A stretch of DNA of 64,000 nt from Mycolicibacter algericus DSM 45454 (GCF_002086455.1 NZ_MVHC01000009.1:97899-161898); one strand, 5' to 3'. Numbered from the stretch's first letter, positions 38,593-49,896 are shown. A program made the numbers and translations. Notes: a model not told the origin generated them from the sequence alone.

Positions 38593-39297
38593 TCAGCGAA
38601 CCAGCGGCTCGACATCGGGTACGGGACCGGGCGCTCGCAGCCGGCCGGCGATGAAGTTGGCGGCCTGGCTCGTCAGCGCCGGGATGTAGCCGTCGGTGTG
38701 GTCGGTCCACTCGTTACCCGGGCCCTCGTGACAGATCGGGTCACCCGGGTTGCACAGGTCGAGGGCCTTGGCGCCGAACAGGGCGCTCTGCGCGCTGATC
38801 GGCCCGCCGGTGCGCACCGCGGGATTGCCGAACGCCACCACGGCCACCACCTGGTCGGCGTACTCGGCGGGCAGCTGGCTGCCCCAGCTGATACCGCCCA
38901 CCTGGGTGCCGGTGACGATGTCGATCACCGAGGCGCCCTGCGAATACCCGCCGAGCACCAACTGGGTGTCCGGGCACACGTCGGCCGCCGCTTTGACTCG
39001 CTTGATCACGTCGTTGGCGCCGTCGCCACCACCGAGCTGCAGCCGGCCGGCGGGGTAGTTGACGCCGTACTCGTCGACCTTTTTGGAGGTTTGCTGGCGC
39101 AACGAGTCGATCATCGCCCGGCCGACCCGGCCGACGCCGGGGGGCTCACTGGTGCCGCGGGCGAAGATGACCTCGACATCCGGGCAGTCATAGGCGGCCG
39201 CCGATGGGAGGGCGGTCGGGGCCACGGCCGGGACGGTCAGCAGTGCGGCTGCCATCAACAACACCGAAAAGACGCTGTTGAACTGAGAAAAGCGCAT
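38593..39297 (-). CDS. secreted cutinase family serine esterase
   Basis: The 234-aa product is a paralogue of the neighbouring gene. It has a signal peptide ending near [22 protein letters not shown], nucleophile elbow [22 protein letters not shown] with Asp and Cys, and [10 protein letters not shown] with His. ATG 39297 is preferred because the signal peptide starts there (MRFSQFNS); the longer open frame upstream is not protein-like. It is divergent from eccB4. Confidence 0.92.
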   Translation of the reverse strand: MRFSQFNSVFSVLLMAAALLTVPAVAPTALPSAAAYDCPDVEVIFARGTSEPPGVGRVGRAMIDSLRQQTSKKVDEYGVNYPAGRLQLGGGDGANDVIKRVKAAADVCPDTQLVLGGYSQGASVIDIVTGTQVGGISWGSQLPAEYADQVVAVVAFGNPAVRTGGPISAQSALFGAKALDLCNPGDPICHEGPGNEWTDHTDGYIPALTSQAANFIAGRLRAPGPVPDVEPLVR

Positions 39298-39405
39298 AAC
39301 GGGATGGTACCGAAGCCGGTTGTGGGCGCCGACAACCCTGTGCATGGCTGACGACGGCCCGGCCGGGTCCGCGGTTAGCCTCGGCCACACGCGAGGGAGT
39401 GGTGG

Positions 39406-40512
39406 ATGGCGGGGCGATCGACGACACAACTGCAGCTCAGTGCGCACCGATTCCAGGCCCGCCGGTTGGAACGTGCACTGCGCTGCGGGCAGGTGGCGGG
39501 CGGTCCCGCGCCGGGCCGCGCCGGGCTGGGCCTGGGCTGCCTGCTCACCGTGATCGCGGTGGCCGCCGCCGCGGTGGTGGCGGTGGCGCGGCCGCAACCG
39601 GGCCTCGGCGACGCAGCCATCGTGCTGGATCGCTCATCCGGTGCGCTCTATGTCCGGGTCGGCGACGTGGTGCATCCGGTGCTCAACCTCGCGTCGGCTC
39701 GCCTGATCGCCGGAGCCGCCGACCCGCGGCCGGTGGCCGGGGACGCGATCGGCCGGGCGCGGCGCGGCCCGCCGGTGGGCATCCCGGGTGCCCCCGGAGT
39801 GCTCGGCGAGGCCTTGGCGGCGACAGCGACCTGGTCGTTGTGCGACGACTCGGCCGGCACCGTACTGGTCGCCGGCGTCGACCCGGCGCACATTGCCGGC
39901 CTCGGCGCCGACGAGGCGATAGCCGTCAGCTCCGAGTCGGCGATCACCTACCTGGTGCTACGGGGACGGCGGATGCCGATCAACCCCGCCGACCCGATGC
40001 TGGGTCCCGCTGGGCCGCGGCGAGTCTCGGGACTGTGGCTCAACGCGATCCCGGAGGCGCCGTCGGCCACGCCGTCGGATCCCGTCGGTCGCCTCGCCGA
40101 GCTGCCCGCCGCGGAGACCCTCTGCGCCCATTGGCGCCTCGGCGACCCGGCCGGCATCATGCTGTCGGCCGGTGTGGGCCTGCCGCTACCCGCCGAAGCG
40201 GCGCCGACACCGTTGGCCCAGGCCGACGGGCCAGGCCCGGCACTGGACGCCGTCTATCTCCCGCCGGGCCGCAGTGCCTATGTGCGGGCCTCGGACGCCT
40301 CCGGCCGCGGCGCCGGCGCCGGCTACCTGATCACCGAGACCGGGGTGCGGTTCACCGTGAGCGACGACGCCGCGGCCCGCAGCCTCGGGCTGCCGCCAAT
40401 GGCCGCCGGCGTGCCCTGGCCGATGCTGGCCGGGTTGCCGGCCGGCCCGCGGCTCAGTCGGGACCAGGCGCTGCTGGCCCACGACGTCGTGCTGCCGCAG
40501 CCCGGGCGATGA
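39406..40512 (+). CDS. eccB4: ESX-4 type VII secretion membrane component EccB4
   Basis: EccB is a core ESX membrane protein with one membrane segment and a large periplasmic domain. The 368-aa product starts with a cytoplasmic [20 protein letters not shown], has one hydrophobic segment at about 41-62, then [20 protein letters not shown] and a periplasmic region with IPGAPGVLG. The N-terminal half resembles Rv3450c well. The protein is about 100 residues shorter than the M. tuberculosis homologue as remembered, so part of the repeat domain seems reduced. It ends 59 bp inside the convergent mycP4 gene. Confidence 0.92.
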   Translation: MAGRSTTQLQLSAHRFQARRLERALRCGQVAGGPAPGRAGLGLGCLLTVIAVAAAAVVAVARPQPGLGDAAIVLDRSSGALYVRVGDVVHPVLNLASARLIAGAADPRPVAGDAIGRARRGPPVGIPGAPGVLGEALAATATWSLCDDSAGTVLVAGVDPAHIAGLGADEAIAVSSESAITYLVLRGRRMPINPADPMLGPAGPRRVSGLWLNAIPEAPSATPSDPVGRLAELPAAETLCAHWRLGDPAGIMLSAGVGLPLPAEAAPTPLAQADGPGPALDAVYLPPGRSAYVRASDASGRGAGAGYLITETGVRFTVSDDAAARSLGLPPMAAGVPWPMLAGLPAGPRLSRDQALLAHDVVLPQPGR

Positions 40513-41773
40513 CCACCGCCAGCAGCAAAGCCAGCAGCACACCGGTGCCGGTGCCCGCGGCGCGCAGCCCGTCTGGCTCGGTGGCCGGTTCGGCGTCGGG
40601 CGCGACCGGCGGTCCCGGTGGCGCCGGTCGGGGGACCGGCCGGCCGGCGGCCGGCCGAGTTGTGTCGGCACTGATCGCCGCCAGCGGATCGATCACCCCG
40701 GCGCCGACGACGTCGTCGCGTCCACCGGGCGGGTGGCGGGCGGTGGCCTTGATCCGGTCCATCACCTGCCGCGGTGTCCAATCCGGGAAGCGGGCCCGGA
40801 TCAGCGCCGCCAGACCACTGACCACCGGCGCGGCGAAACTGGTGCCGTGAACCGGCGATCCGGCAACGGTGTTGGCCATCGCGTCGGCGATGGTGCTCAG
40901 CGACAGCACGCCCTCGCCGGGCGCGGCCACGTCGACCCAGGGGCCCGCCAAGGTGAACGCCGACGGCGCGCCGTGGGCGTCCACCGATCCGACGGTCAGC
41001 ACGTAGTCGTCATACCAGGCCGGCGTGACGATCATCGGCCCGCCGGCACCACAGCCGTCGTCGGTGTTGCCTGCCGCGGCGACCACCACGGCGTTTCTCA
41101 CCTCGACCGCATAAGCCAGCGCGGCGCCGAGCGCCCGGTCGTCCAGACCGGAGCCGGCCGGCAGGCAGGCCACCGCCGAGATGTTGATCACCGACGCCCC
41201 CAGGTCGGCGGCGGTGCGCACCGCCTTCGCCAGTGTGTCGACATCGCCGACGCCCGGGGCGTCCCCGGCGGCGGCGAACTTGGCGCTGGACTGGCGGATA
41301 CCGATCACGGTGGCCAGCGGCGCCAGGCCGGCGAACCGGTCGGTCGCCGGATCGGCTGCGGCCCCGATGATTCCGGCGACCAGCGTGCCGTGCCCGTCGC
41401 AGTCCTGGGCGCCGTCGCCGCTGGACACATAATCACCACCGCCCACCAGCCCGGGCAGCCGCCGGTGCGGCGCAACCCCGGTGTCGATCACCGCCACCCG
41501 CTGGCCGGCACCGCGGGTCAGCGCCCACACCGCGGGCAGGTCCAGCCCGTCGAGCTGGGTGACCGGCGCATCCGGCTGCAGCGTCGGGACCCCGCACACC
41601 TCGCGTTGCACCGTTGCGCGTGCCGGTGCGGCCGGCCCGGCGGCAGGCAGCAGCGCACTGTCGATCGGCGGCGGCGTGACCGCGCTTGCCTGCGGTACAT
41701 ACTGGGTGGTCCCGGCGATCAGCGCCGCCGCGAAGACTCGGGCGATCCGAACGACCTTGGCGCCGCGCATCAC
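40454..41773 (-). CDS. mycP4: ESX-4 membrane-anchored subtilisin-like protease MycP4
   Basis: Mycosins are subtilisin-type proteases of ESX systems, anchored in the membrane and facing the periplasm. The 439-aa product has a signal peptide, catalytic Asp in VAVIDTGV (about 97), His in DCDGHGTLVAGI (about 128), oxyanion Asn in AAAGN, and Ser in HGTSFAAPVVSG (about 312). A Pro-rich linker and a C-terminal membrane anchor ([12 protein letters not shown]) follow. GTG 41773 is next to the eccD4 stop; ATG 41770 is an alternative. Cotranscribed with eccD4. Confidence 0.95.
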   Translation of the reverse strand: MMRGAKVVRIARVFAAALIAGTTQYVPQASAVTPPPIDSALLPAAGPAAPARATVQREVCGVPTLQPDAPVTQLDGLDLPAVWALTRGAGQRVAVIDTGVAPHRRLPGLVGGGDYVSSGDGAQDCDGHGTLVAGIIGAAADPATDRFAGLAPLATVIGIRQSSAKFAAAGDAPGVGDVDTLAKAVRTAADLGASVINISAVACLPAGSGLDDRALGAALAYAVEVRNAVVVAAAGNTDDGCGAGGPMIVTPAWYDDYVLTVGSVDAHGAPSAFTLAGPWVDVAAPGEGVLSLSTIADAMANTVAGSPVHGTSFAAPVVSGLAALIRARFPDWTPRQVMDRIKATARHPPGGRDDVVGAGVIDPLAAISADTTRPAAGRPVPRPAPPGPPVAPDAEPATEPDGLRAAGTGTGVLLALLLAVVIARAAAARRRGPAAPGPD

Positions 41774-42964
41774 TCAGCCCAGATTCAGTCCGCGAACGGC
41801 GCCGTAGAGCCCGCAGAGCCAGCAGGCCAGCGGCACCAGCGCGCCCAATGCCATACTCTCGAGCACTTCGGCGCCGCGGCGGGCCAACGGGGACCGGATC
41901 GGCGCCGTGAAACCGAGAACGACCGCGGCGCCGGATGCCGCCACCGCCACCACCGCCGGCCAGGGCCGGTGCGGCGCCTCATCGAGCGCGGCTGACAATA
42001 CGGCGATGCCCATCGCGGCTGCACCGCCGGCCAGCAGGGTTGCGATCTGCGCGCCGTCGGTATGGGAGCGGGCCCGCAGCAGCAGCGCCGTGCCGGCTGC
42101 CGCCGCGAACGCGACACCGACCAGGCTGGGCACACCGGCGACCGGCTCCCCGGCGGCAACCCCGGCGGCCCCCAGCACCACCGCCGCCGTCGCCCCGGCG
42201 ATCAGGCCGCACAGCAGATCGTGGGCCGCGACGGTGTGGCTCGCCGTCGGCCGTTGCGACGACCCTGCGCCCAGCATCGCGATCCGGCCCGCCACCCGGA
42301 TCAGGCCGAGCCCGCCGGCCGCCGCCACTGCGCCGAGCGCCTGCACCGAAACACCGGTTGCCGCACAGACCGTTCCGGCGACAGCGGCCAGGATCACCAG
42401 CCCGGCCAGGCAGCACAGGAGCGCGCGCGTCGTCCCGCCGCAGCCGCTCGACGGCACTGCCATGGCGGCCACCGTCCCGGCAGCGGCCATGGCGAGCAAC
42501 ACATTCGGAGCGCCGGGCCCACCGGGGACCGCCACGAAACCGGCGACCCCGGCCAGGCCGGATGCCGCGAGCGCGCCGGTGAGTCGCCGGGCGGCCGGGC
42601 GCCACGGGTGCATCGCCGCCCGCGCGCTGGCCGCCACCTGCTCGGCGGGGTCGTCGAAGCGCGGTTCCGGTGCGGCGTCGTCGGCGCGGGTCAGCACCAG
42701 CACGGCACCGTCGCAGATCCCCTGTTGCCCTAGAGTTTTCGAGCCGTCCAATGGCGGGCGGCCGGGTTGCGCGAGCCGGTAGGGGCGCGGTGGAAGAGGA
42801 CCGGCGGGGCCCGATGCCGGCTGCGGGCCGTCCCTGCCCGAGACGAGGTCGACGACGGCGCCGACCAGCAGCGCCACCGGGACGGCGGCCGGCAGCGCCA
42901 GATCGGCGTGACCGGTGTCGGCGTAGACCGCGACCCGCCGCAGACCCGAATCCGCACCTGCCAC
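41774..42964 (-). CDS. eccD4: ESX-4 integral membrane component EccD4
   Basis: EccD forms the membrane vestibule of ESX complexes. The 396-aa product begins with a ubiquitin-like domain ([20 protein letters not shown], then [10 protein letters not shown]), followed by about nine hydrophobic segments. Canonical EccD has eleven, and Rv3448 is about 70 residues longer as remembered, so this form is compact. GTG 42964 lies five bases after AAGGAGG on its strand; the open frame upstream overlaps eccC4 and is a shadow. It is divergent from eccC4. Confidence 0.92.
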   Translation of the reverse strand: MAGADSGLRRVAVYADTGHADLALPAAVPVALLVGAVVDLVSGRDGPQPASGPAGPLPPRPYRLAQPGRPPLDGSKTLGQQGICDGAVLVLTRADDAAPEPRFDDPAEQVAASARAAMHPWRPAARRLTGALAASGLAGVAGFVAVPGGPGAPNVLLAMAAAGTVAAMAVPSSGCGGTTRALLCCLAGLVILAAVAGTVCAATGVSVQALGAVAAAGGLGLIRVAGRIAMLGAGSSQRPTASHTVAAHDLLCGLIAGATAAVVLGAAGVAAGEPVAGVPSLVGVAFAAAAGTALLLRARSHTDGAQIATLLAGGAAAMGIAVLSAALDEAPHRPWPAVVAVAASGAAVVLGFTAPIRSPLARRGAEVLESMALGALVPLACWLCGLYGAVRGLNLG

Positions 42965-43078
42965 CGCCGCCTCCTTGCGCTCGCGTTGCGCGAACGCTAC
43001 CGCGATGGCAGACCGCGTGTTTTCGGTGTTCCACAGCTGACTTGCCGAGTGATTCCGCGGCTGTTTACGGTGTGGCCG

Positions 43079-46000
43079 ATGACCGAGCTGGGACGCGTCG
43101 CGAGCCCGCCGCCGGCGCCGCCATCCGGTGAAATCACCGTCGCGGCACCGCCCCCCGTGCAGCGCCAGAACTCCCCGGTGGCGCTGACCCGGCTGCTGCC
43201 GCTTGTCATGTCGGTGGGGATGCTCGCCATGACCGCGGTGCTCTACCGCTCGGGCTCCCCGGTCGCGCGCAGCCCGGTGTTCGCGCTGCTGCCGCTGTTG
43301 ATGCTGGCCTCCGCGGCGGCGGCGGTACTGGCCGGCCGAAACCGCGACGATCTCGACGGGAACCGGGAGGACTACCTGGGTTATCTTGCCGCGCTGCGGG
43401 AGTCGGCGACCGCGACCGCCGCAGCTCAACGTTCGTTTCTGGTGTGGGAGCACCCGGACCCCGAAGCCTTGTGGACGTTGGCCGGCAGCGACCGGATGTG
43501 GCAGCGCCGGCCCGGTGACGACGACGGCGGCCGGGTCCGGGTGGGCCTCGGCCCGGTGGTTCTGGCGACCCGGCTGATACCGCCGCCCGACGAGCCGGCC
43601 GGCCGCGCCGACCCCGTCACCGCGACCGCGCTGCGCCGCTTCCTGCACACCCACGCGACGGTGCCCGAGCTGCCCATCACGATGCCGGTGCTGGGGTCGG
43701 CGCCGTTGCAGTTGCACGGCGACCGCGACCGGGCGCGCGGCCTGCTACGGGCGATGATCTGCCAGCTCGCGATCCGGCACGGCCCCGAAGCGCTGCTGAT
43801 CGCAGCAGTCGCCGCCGACCCGCCCGGCCACTGGGACTGGCTGAAATGGCTGCCCCACCATCAGCATCCGTCGGCCGTCGACACCACCGGACCGCTACGG
43901 CTGACCTACCCCGATCTACCCGCCGCCCAAGCCGCGTTGACCGGCCGCCCGGCGGTGGTGGTCATCGACGACCCGGTCACCGGACTGGTGCTGACCGAGG
44001 CAGCGGCCTGGGACGCCGGCCGGGCCCGGCGGCTGCGGGTGAGCACGACCGCGCTGGGCGATTGCGACGGCGCCCGGCCGGATTTCCTCGATGCCGCGGA
44101 CGCGCTGGCGTGCGCCCAGCGACTGGCCGGCCACCGGGCGGTGCAACCGGGCGGCCCGAGGAGTTGGGCGCAGCTGGTGGGCATCGGCGCCGTCGACGGG
44201 TTCGACCCGTCCGCGGCGTGGCCGGGCGCACCGGCGCAGCGGCTGTGCGTCCCGATCGGCACCGACCCGCAGGGCGATCCGGTGCGGTTGGACATCAAGG
44301 AGGCCGCCGAGAAGGGCAGCGGCCCGCACGGGCTGTGCATCGGCGCCACCGGTTCGGGGAAATCGGAGTTCCTGCGCACGCTGGTGCTCGGCATGACGGT
44401 TCGGCATTCGCCGGCGGACCTGAACCTGGTGTTGATCGACTTCAAGGGCGGCGCAACCTTTCTCGGATTCGAGGAAACCGGCCACGTCGCTGCGGTGATC
44501 ACCAACCTGGCCGATGAAGCACCGCTGGTGGAACGGATGCGCGAGGCGCTGACCGGCGAGATGCAGCGGCGCCAGGAACTGCTGCGCGCCGCCGGGGTGG
44601 CCGGGGTCAGCGACTACCGGCAGGCCCGGCGGGCTGCCGCAGCGGCGCTGCCCGCGCTGCCCGCACTGCTCGTCATCGTCGACGAATTCTCCGAACTGCT
44701 CGATCAGCAACCGGATTTCATCGACATGTTCGTCGGGATCGCCCGGTTGGGGCGGTCCCTGGGGATTCACCTACTGCTGGCCAGTCAGCGGCTCGAGGAG
44801 GGCAGGCTGCGCGGCCTGGAGTCGCACCTGTCCTACCGGGTGTGCCTCAAGACGGTGTCGGCCGCCGAATCCCGGCTGGTGCTGGGCACCGCGGACGCCT
44901 ACGAGCTGCCCAACACGCCCGGATCGGGATTCCTGCGCACCGCCGACGGCGAGTTGCGGCGATTCCAGACGGCCTACGTCTCGGGAGCATGCCCCGCCCC
45001 GCTGCCGGTGCCGAGCGAAGTCCGGTTGTTCACCGCCGCACCGATCGGCCCGGCCGGGCCGGAGCCGCGAGCTGGCGGGCGTACCGTGCTGCAGGCGGTC
45101 CTGCAGCGATTGTCCGGCCACGGCCCGGCAGCCCGGCAGGTGTGGCTGCCGCCGCTGGGCGACTCGCCGGCATTGGGGGAACTGCTCGACGACGGCTATC
45201 CCGCTCTGAGCGTGCCGATCGGGATCGTTGACCGCCCTTTCGAGCAGCGGCGCACCCCGCTGGTGATCCGGCTGGACGGGGCCGCCGGGCACGTCGCCGT
45301 CGTCGGCGCGCCGCAGTCGGGTAAGTCGACGACGCTGTCCACGCTGATCGCCGCGCTGAGCGCCGCCCACGACGCCAGGCGGGTGGCGTTGTACTGTCTG
45401 GACTTCGGTGGCGGCGGCCTCGCCGCGCTGGGTTCGCTGCCACAGGTGGGAACGGTAGCCGGCCGTGGCCAGCCGGAACTGGTGCGGCGCACCGTCGCCG
45501 AGCTGGCGGCGATCTTGGAACGGCGGGAGGCGCGGTGCGAGGCGGCCGGCGGTGGACCGGCCGGCGACGTGTTTCTGGTGATCGACGGGTGGGCCGCGCT
45601 GTGCCGCGAATTCGATGTCGAGGCAACGATCACCGCCGTGGCCGCGCGCGGCTTGTCTCACGGCGTCCACCTGGTGTTGTCGGCGTCGCGGTGGGCCGAG
45701 ATCCGGCCCGCGTTGCGCGATCTGATCGGCACCCGGATCGAACTGCGGCTGGGCGATCCGGCCGAATCCGAGCTGGACCGGCGGCAGGCGCAGCGGGTGC
45801 CCGGCGACCGGCCCGGACGGGGCCTGACGCCCGAGGGCCTGCACATGCTGGTGGCGCGCCCGCAGGCCTGGGAGCCGTTGCGGCGCGACGACTACACGGT
45901 AGCGCCCATACCGCTGCTGCCGACGGTGGTGGACCGGGCGGCGGTGGCCGTCGACAATGACCACCCGGTGCTGGGTATCGACGAGCGGGGCGCTGTAACA

Positions 46001-46639
46001 GTCGATTTCGGCCGGGAGCCGCACCTGCTGATCCTCGGCGACAACGAGTGCGGCAAGACCGCCGTGTTGCGCACGCTGTGCCGGGAACTGCTGCGGACCC
46101 GTGGCCCGCAGCAGGCGCAGCTGCTGGTGGTCGATTATCGACGCGGTCTGTTCGGGGTCGTCGAGAACGAGTACCAGGCCGGCTATGCGATGTCGGCCGC
46201 CGCATGCGCGACCCTGGTAGCGGCGCTGTTCGACCGATTGGCCCGGCGGATGCCCGGACCGGACGTCGACGCTCAGCAACTGCGTGACCGGTCCTGGTGG
46301 TCGGGGCCGGACCTGTATGTAGTGGTCGACGACTACGACCTGGTCGCCACCGCCGGCGGCAACCCGCTGACTCCGCTGTTGGAATATCTGCCGCACGCAA
46401 GCGATCTCGGTTTGCACCTGGTGATTGCGCGCCGCAGCGGCGGGGCGGCGCGCTCGATGTACGAGCCGCTGCTGGCCGCACTGCACGACTTGGGTGCCAT
46501 GGGGCTGATGATGAGCGGCGACGCGACTGACACCCCGCTGATCGGTTCGGTAAGGCCGCGCCGGTTGCCGCCAGGGCGCGGCACCCTGATCACCCGCGGC
46601 GGTGGGGAGCGGTTGATCCAGGTGGCGTGGGAGCCGTGA
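43079..46639 (+). CDS. eccC4: ESX-4 FtsK/SpoIIIE-type ATPase EccC4
   Basis: EccC is the motor ATPase that recognises and drives ESX substrates. The 1186-aa product is a single chain. Two membrane segments lie at about 37-57 and 66-86. Three ATPase domains follow, with Walker A motifs [10 protein letters not shown] (about 422), [10 protein letters not shown] (about 743) and [10 protein letters not shown] (about 985). Walker B-like strands include [13 protein letters not shown] and [13 protein letters not shown] 43079 (MTELGRVAS) fits the family start; no clear Shine-Dalgarno precedes it. It overlaps the next gene by 4 bp. Confidence 0.95.
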   Translation: MTELGRVASPPPAPPSGEITVAAPPPVQRQNSPVALTRLLPLVMSVGMLAMTAVLYRSGSPVARSPVFALLPLLMLASAAAAVLAGRNRDDLDGNREDYLGYLAALRESATATAAAQRSFLVWEHPDPEALWTLAGSDRMWQRRPGDDDGGRVRVGLGPVVLATRLIPPPDEPAGRADPVTATALRRFLHTHATVPELPITMPVLGSAPLQLHGDRDRARGLLRAMICQLAIRHGPEALLIAAVAADPPGHWDWLKWLPHHQHPSAVDTTGPLRLTYPDLPAAQAALTGRPAVVVIDDPVTGLVLTEAAAWDAGRARRLRVSTTALGDCDGARPDFLDAADALACAQRLAGHRAVQPGGPRSWAQLVGIGAVDGFDPSAAWPGAPAQRLCVPIGTDPQGDPVRLDIKEAAEKGSGPHGLCIGATGSGKSEFLRTLVLGMTVRHSPADLNLVLIDFKGGATFLGFEETGHVAAVITNLADEAPLVERMREALTGEMQRRQELLRAAGVAGVSDYRQARRAAAAALPALPALLVIVDEFSELLDQQPDFIDMFVGIARLGRSLGIHLLLASQRLEEGRLRGLESHLSYRVCLKTVSAAESRLVLGTADAYELPNTPGSGFLRTADGELRRFQTAYVSGACPAPLPVPSEVRLFTAAPIGPAGPEPRAGGRTVLQAVLQRLSGHGPAARQVWLPPLGDSPALGELLDDGYPALSVPIGIVDRPFEQRRTPLVIRLDGAAGHVAVVGAPQSGKSTTLSTLIAALSAAHDARRVALYCLDFGGGGLAALGSLPQVGTVAGRGQPELVRRTVAELAAILERREARCEAAGGGPAGDVFLVIDGWAALCREFDVEATITAVAARGLSHGVHLVLSASRWAEIRPALRDLIGTRIELRLGDPAESELDRRQAQRVPGDRPGRGLTPEGLHMLVARPQAWEPLRRDDYTVAPIPLLPTVVDRAAVAVDNDHPVLGIDERGAVTVDFGREPHLLILGDNECGKTAVLRTLCRELLRTRGPQQAQLLVVDYRRGLFGVVENEYQAGYAMSAAACATLVAALFDRLARRMPGPDVDAQQLRDRSWWSGPDLYVVVDDYDLVATAGGNPLTPLLEYLPHASDLGLHLVIARRSGGAARSMYEPLLAALHDLGAMGLMMSGDATDTPLIGSVRPRRLPPGRGTLITRGGGERLIQVAWEP

Positions 46640-47820
46640 CGCACCGCGCCATCATCGAGGCCGGCCCTGCGACTGTGCGCCGACTGTGTTGCGGCACTGC
46701 CGAATCTGCCGACGCTACGGCAGCGATGGAGTGGATCGACGAGCGGTTCGCACTGGTCGACGGCCGTCCGGTCGAGGTGCCCGAGCTGCTGCGCAGCGTG
46801 CTGACCTGTCCGGCGACCGTCGAATCGATGGTGATCGTGCACCCGTCATGGTGGCCGGTCCGGAGGGTCGAACTGCTCACCACCGCAGCGCGCGGTCTGA
46901 CCGAGGACATCGTGACCGTGGCGCGCTCCCGGCTGCTGTTCGACACCTTCGCGGCCGCGGCGGTCGTCGAGATCGCCGCCGCGCTGGTCGCGGTCACCGC
47001 CGCCGAGATCACCGCCGAGCCGCGGATCGGCGCTCCCGACGAGGTGGCCGCGGCGGTGGCTCGCCGAGTGCTGGCGGCTTGTCGCGACCCGGATACCGCG
47101 GTGGTGATCGACGCGCCGGCGGGAATCGGCGGCGCCGCGGCATTGGCGACGATGATCGCCGACCGGTTACGAAGCTCGATGCAGGTGATAGTGGTCCACG
47201 AGTTGCCTAACGACGGCATCGCCGAGCCCGCGCCCAGGCCGCGGCCGTGCCCGGCCCCGGCCCGTCGCGTCGGGCGACGACGGCTGCCGGCGGCCGTGGC
47301 GGCGGCGTTGTGCGTCGTCGCCTGGGGCGTGCACGCCCACCACGACCGGTCGCCCGGCCCGGGTATGCCCGCGGCGTATCTGGTGGAGGGCCGGGTGACG
47401 GTGCAGGTTCCGGCGGGCTGGCCGGTGCGCCGCGTCGCCGCCGGCCCCGGCTCGGCCCGGGTGGAGGTGATGTCGCCGAGCGACCCGCGGCTGGTGCTGC
47501 ACGTCACCCAGGCGCCGGCCACCGGTGACACCCTGGCGGCGGTCGCCGAACCGCTGCAGCGGGGCCTGCAACTTGCCGACACCGAAACGCCCGGGGTGTT
47601 CGTCGGTTTCGACCCCGCCGGCAGTAGCGCGGGACGGCCCGCGGTGACCTATCGGGAGGTTCGCGATGACCATCACGTCGACTGGGCGGTCTGGGTCGAC
47701 CGCTCGGTGCGGATCGGCATCGGGTGTCAGAGCGGGCCCGGCGGGGACGACGCCCTGCGCCCGGCGTGCGAGCAGGCGGTGCGCTCCGCACATGCGCTGG
47801 ACGTGAGGCCTCCGAGCTAA
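46636..47820 (+). CDS. type VII secretion-associated protein (Rv3446c family)
   Basis: The 394-aa product belongs to the family found only in ESX-4-type clusters (TIGR03931 style). The N-terminal part resembles an actin/Hsp70-like fold ([28 protein letters not shown]). One membrane segment ([16 protein letters not shown]) lies near the middle, and a C-terminal domain probably faces the periplasm ([17 protein letters not shown]). Its biochemical role is unknown. GTG 46636 gives the GTGA overlap with eccC4; GTG 46627 is an alternative. Confidence 0.88.
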   Translation: MTHRAIIEAGPATVRRLCCGTAESADATAAMEWIDERFALVDGRPVEVPELLRSVLTCPATVESMVIVHPSWWPVRRVELLTTAARGLTEDIVTVARSRLLFDTFAAAAVVEIAAALVAVTAAEITAEPRIGAPDEVAAAVARRVLAACRDPDTAVVIDAPAGIGGAAALATMIADRLRSSMQVIVVHELPNDGIAEPAPRPRPCPAPARRVGRRRLPAAVAAALCVVAWGVHAHHDRSPGPGMPAAYLVEGRVTVQVPAGWPVRRVAAGPGSARVEVMSPSDPRLVLHVTQAPATGDTLAAVAEPLQRGLQLADTETPGVFVGFDPAGSSAGRPAVTYREVRDDHHVDWAVWVDRSVRIGIGCQSGPGGDDALRPACEQAVRSAHALDVRPPS

Positions 47821-47889
47821 TCGGCGGGAACCGAAATGAGCCCATCGCCGTCGAACTACATATCAGCCAACAACCGATACGGGGGAGAC

Positions 47890-48207
47890 GTGAGCCCATC
47901 CCACACACTCAGTGCCGACTTCGACCTGATGCGTGCCGTCGCGGCGGCAACCGACGCCCGTAATGAAGACATCCGCGGGATGCTGCAATCCTTCGTCGCG
48001 CGGATGCGGGCCGTGCCGCCGTCGGTGTGGTCGGGCATGGCCGCGGCCCGATTCCAGGACGTGCTGGACCGCTGGAACACCGAATCGCTGAGGCTGCACC
48101 AGGCCCTGGCGCGCATCGCCGAGACCATCCGCCAGAACGAGCGCGCACTGCGGGAGGTGGCCGAGAGCCACTCGCATCACATCGTTGCCGCCGGCGACGG
48201 AATCTGA
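47890..48207 (+). CDS. esxU: ESX-4 WXG100 protein EsxU
   Basis: A small secreted helical-hairpin protein that pairs with EsxT. The 105-aa product has the WXG motif as [13 protein letters not shown] and an otherwise helical sequence ([20 protein letters not shown]). GTG 47890, behind GGGGGAG, gives exactly the M. tuberculosis EsxU length as remembered; an in-frame ATG at 47836 exists but would add non-conserved residues. Confidence 0.93.
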   Translation: MSPSHTLSADFDLMRAVAAATDARNEDIRGMLQSFVARMRAVPPSVWSGMAAARFQDVLDRWNTESLRLHQALARIAETIRQNERALREVAESHSHHIVAAGDGI

Positions 48208-48216
48208 GGAGCAGCA

Positions 48217-48513
48217 GTGGACGCGACACTGTCCTACAACTTCGATGAGATCGAATATGCCGTCCGCCAGGAGATCCACTCCACGGCCAGTCGGCTCAAC
48301 GGCGCGCTGGAACAACTCCGGTCGCAGATCGCGCCCCTGCAGCAGGTGTGGACCCGGGAAGCGGCCGGCGCCTACCACGCCGAGCAGCTGCGATGGCAGC
48401 AAGCCGTCAGCGCGCTCAACCAGATTCTGTTCGACTTGGGCCGCGCGGTGCGCGACGGTGCCGCCGACGTCGCCGACGCCGATCGCCGCGCGGCAGGGGC
48501 TTGGGGGAGGTAA
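48217..48513 (+). CDS. esxT: ESX-4 WXG100-like protein EsxT
   Basis: Partner of EsxU. The 98-aa product reads LSYNFDEIEYAVRQEI, then the turn QVWTREAAGAYHAEQL and LFDLGRAVRDGAADVADADR. The turn has W-T-R in place of W-X-G, a feature I recall also in the M. tuberculosis homologue. It starts at GTG 48217 behind a GAGGAG site, 9 bp after esxU. A hairpin terminator follows. Confidence 0.93.
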   Translation: MDATLSYNFDEIEYAVRQEIHSTASRLNGALEQLRSQIAPLQQVWTREAAGAYHAEQLRWQQAVSALNQILFDLGRAVRDGAADVADADRRAAGAWGR

Positions 48514-48533
48514 GGAGAGACCACCCCCGGACA

Positions 48534-48575
48534 CGGTGTGGCCCCGATCGGTGGATAGCCGTCGGGGCCACACCG
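48534..48575 (+). terminator. hairpin terminator after esxT
   Basis: A perfect 14-bp stem (48534-48547 with 48562-48575, CGGTGTGGCCCCGA and its complement) encloses a 14-base loop. No T tract follows, which is common in mycobacteria. It separates ESX-4 from the rplM operon. Confidence 0.7.
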
Positions 48576-48804
48576 CCATGTCCACCGGCCGTGCGGGCGC
48601 CATCGAGCTGTCGCCCGTTTTGACCTGCTCGGATCGCCACCGGTAAGCTGCTCCGTTGGCGTGCGGTGCCTAGTTGGCGCAGCGGGTTCTCGGGTCACTG
48701 TCGGTCGCCGAGAATCACCCCCGCCGTCCACGCCGGACCGGCACCCGGCTCGTACCGGGATCCGCAGAACCGGGTAGCAACCCGAATAACGAGAGGTAAG
48801 CGCT
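48576..48804 (+). promoter_or_regulatory. rplM leader and promoter region
   Basis: The 229 bp between the esxT terminator and rplM have no gene. They contain short inverted segments such as GGGTTCTCGG (48683-48692) facing CCGAGAATC (48709-48717), and a GAGAGG ribosome-binding site before GTG 48805. A structured leader that regulates L13/S9 is possible but not shown. Confidence 0.35.
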
Positions 48805-49248
48805 GTGCCCACCTATACGCCGAAGGCGGGTGACACCACGCGGTCGTGGTATGTCATCGACGCCACCGACGTGGTGCTCGGCCGGCTCGCCGTCGCGGCA
48901 GCAACGCTGCTGCGCGGCAAGCACAAGCCGACGTTCACGCCGAATGTCGACGGCGGTGACTTCGTCATCGTCATCAACGCCGACAAGGTCGCCATCAGCG
49001 GCGACAAGCTGCAGAAGAAGATGGCTTACCGCCATTCGGGCTACCCGGGCGGGCTGCGTAAGCGCAGCCTCGGCGAGTTGATGGAACGCAATCCCGACCG
49101 GGTCGTGGAGAAGGCGATCATCGGCATGTTGCCCAAGACCAAGCTCGGCCGTCAGATCAAGCGCAAGCTGCGCGTCTACGCCGGTCCCGAGCATCCGCAC
49201 ACCGCCCAGCAGCCGGTCCCGTACGAAATCAAGCAGGTGACGCAATGA
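48805..49248 (+). CDS. rplM: 50S ribosomal protein L13
   Basis: L13 is an early assembly protein of the large subunit. The 147-aa product has [31 protein letters not shown] and [12 protein letters not shown], all diagnostic. The stop overlaps the rpsI start (ATGA), so the two are coupled. GTG start at 48805. Confidence 0.97.
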   Translation: MPTYTPKAGDTTRSWYVIDATDVVLGRLAVAAATLLRGKHKPTFTPNVDGGDFVIVINADKVAISGDKLQKKMAYRHSGYPGGLRKRSLGELMERNPDRVVEKAIIGMLPKTKLGRQIKRKLRVYAGPEHPHTAQQPVPYEIKQVTQ

Positions 49249-49751
49249 CCGAGACCGCCATCGAAGAAACCCCTGAGACCCCTGAGGTCACCGAGGCTGT
49301 TGAGGCCGACGAGACCGTGGCGGTGCAGGCGGACGCCGCACCGGCCTACGAGCCGCACGACCTGGGCCGCCCCATCCAGACCGTCGGCCGCCGCAAGGAG
49401 GCCGTGGTGCGTGTCCGGCTGGTGCCGGGCACCGGCAAGTTCAACCTGGACGGGCGCACCCTGGAGGCCTACTTCCCCAACAAGGTGCACCAGCAGCTGA
49501 TCAAGGCTCCGCTGGTCACCGTGGACCGGTTGGACAGCTTCGACGTCTACGCCCACCTCGACGGCGGCGGCCCCTCCGGGCAGGCCGGCGCGTTGCGGCT
49601 GGCGCTGGCCCGCGCGCTGATCCTGGTGCAGCCCGAGGACCGGCCGGTGCTGAAGAAGGCAGGCTTCTTGACCCGCGACCCGCGGGCCACCGAGCGCAAG
49701 AAGTACGGCCTGAAGAAGGCCCGCAAGGCACCTCAGTACAGCAAGCGCTGA
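49245..49751 (+). CDS. rpsI: 30S ribosomal protein S9
   Basis: S9 reaches the P-site tRNA with its basic C-terminal tail. The 168-aa product has an acidic Glu/Thr/Ala-rich extension of about 40 residues, then the core [36 protein letters not shown] and the end [16 protein letters not shown]. Such N-terminal extensions are usual in mycobacteria. Second gene of the rplM-rpsI pair. Confidence 0.97.
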   Translation: MTETAIEETPETPEVTEAVEADETVAVQADAAPAYEPHDLGRPIQTVGRRKEAVVRVRLVPGTGKFNLDGRTLEAYFPNKVHQQLIKAPLVTVDRLDSFDVYAHLDGGGPSGQAGALRLALARALILVQPEDRPVLKKAGFLTRDPRATERKKYGLKKARKAPQYSKR

Positions 49752-49778
49752 TCTGCGGTTGCATTTTGGCAGCGAGTT

Positions 49779-49810
49779 GGGGGTACCTTCCGCACGGGGA
49801 AGGTGCCCCC
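49779..49810 (+). terminator. hairpin terminator after rpsI
   Basis: GGGGGTACCTTCC (49779-49791) pairs with GGAAGGTGCCCCC (49798-49810), a 13-bp stem with one G-U pair around a 6-base loop. It ends the rplM-rpsI transcript before glmM. Confidence 0.75.
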
Positions 49811-49820
49811 GGCTTGCTTT

Positions 49821-49877
49821 CGAGAGTGCGGGTTTCCGGTCCCACACCGGCGTGTCGAACCGGGAACACGCACACTC
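49821..49877. repeat. imperfect inverted repeat upstream of glmM
   Basis: CGAGAGTGCGGGTTTCCGGT (49821-49840) is nearly complementary to the segment at 49858-49877, with about 17 of 20 positions pairing. Arms ending in CGAGtGTGCG resemble those of the element at 31998-32057. It may be a second terminator or a dispersed intergenic palindrome. Confidence 0.55.
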
Positions 49878-49896
49878 GCGGCGATAAAGGATAGTT

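Noticed and set aside
44771..46486. Minus-strand open frame of 571 codons over eccC4
   Set aside because: Antisense to the ATPase domains with intact Walker motifs; no recognisable protein features.
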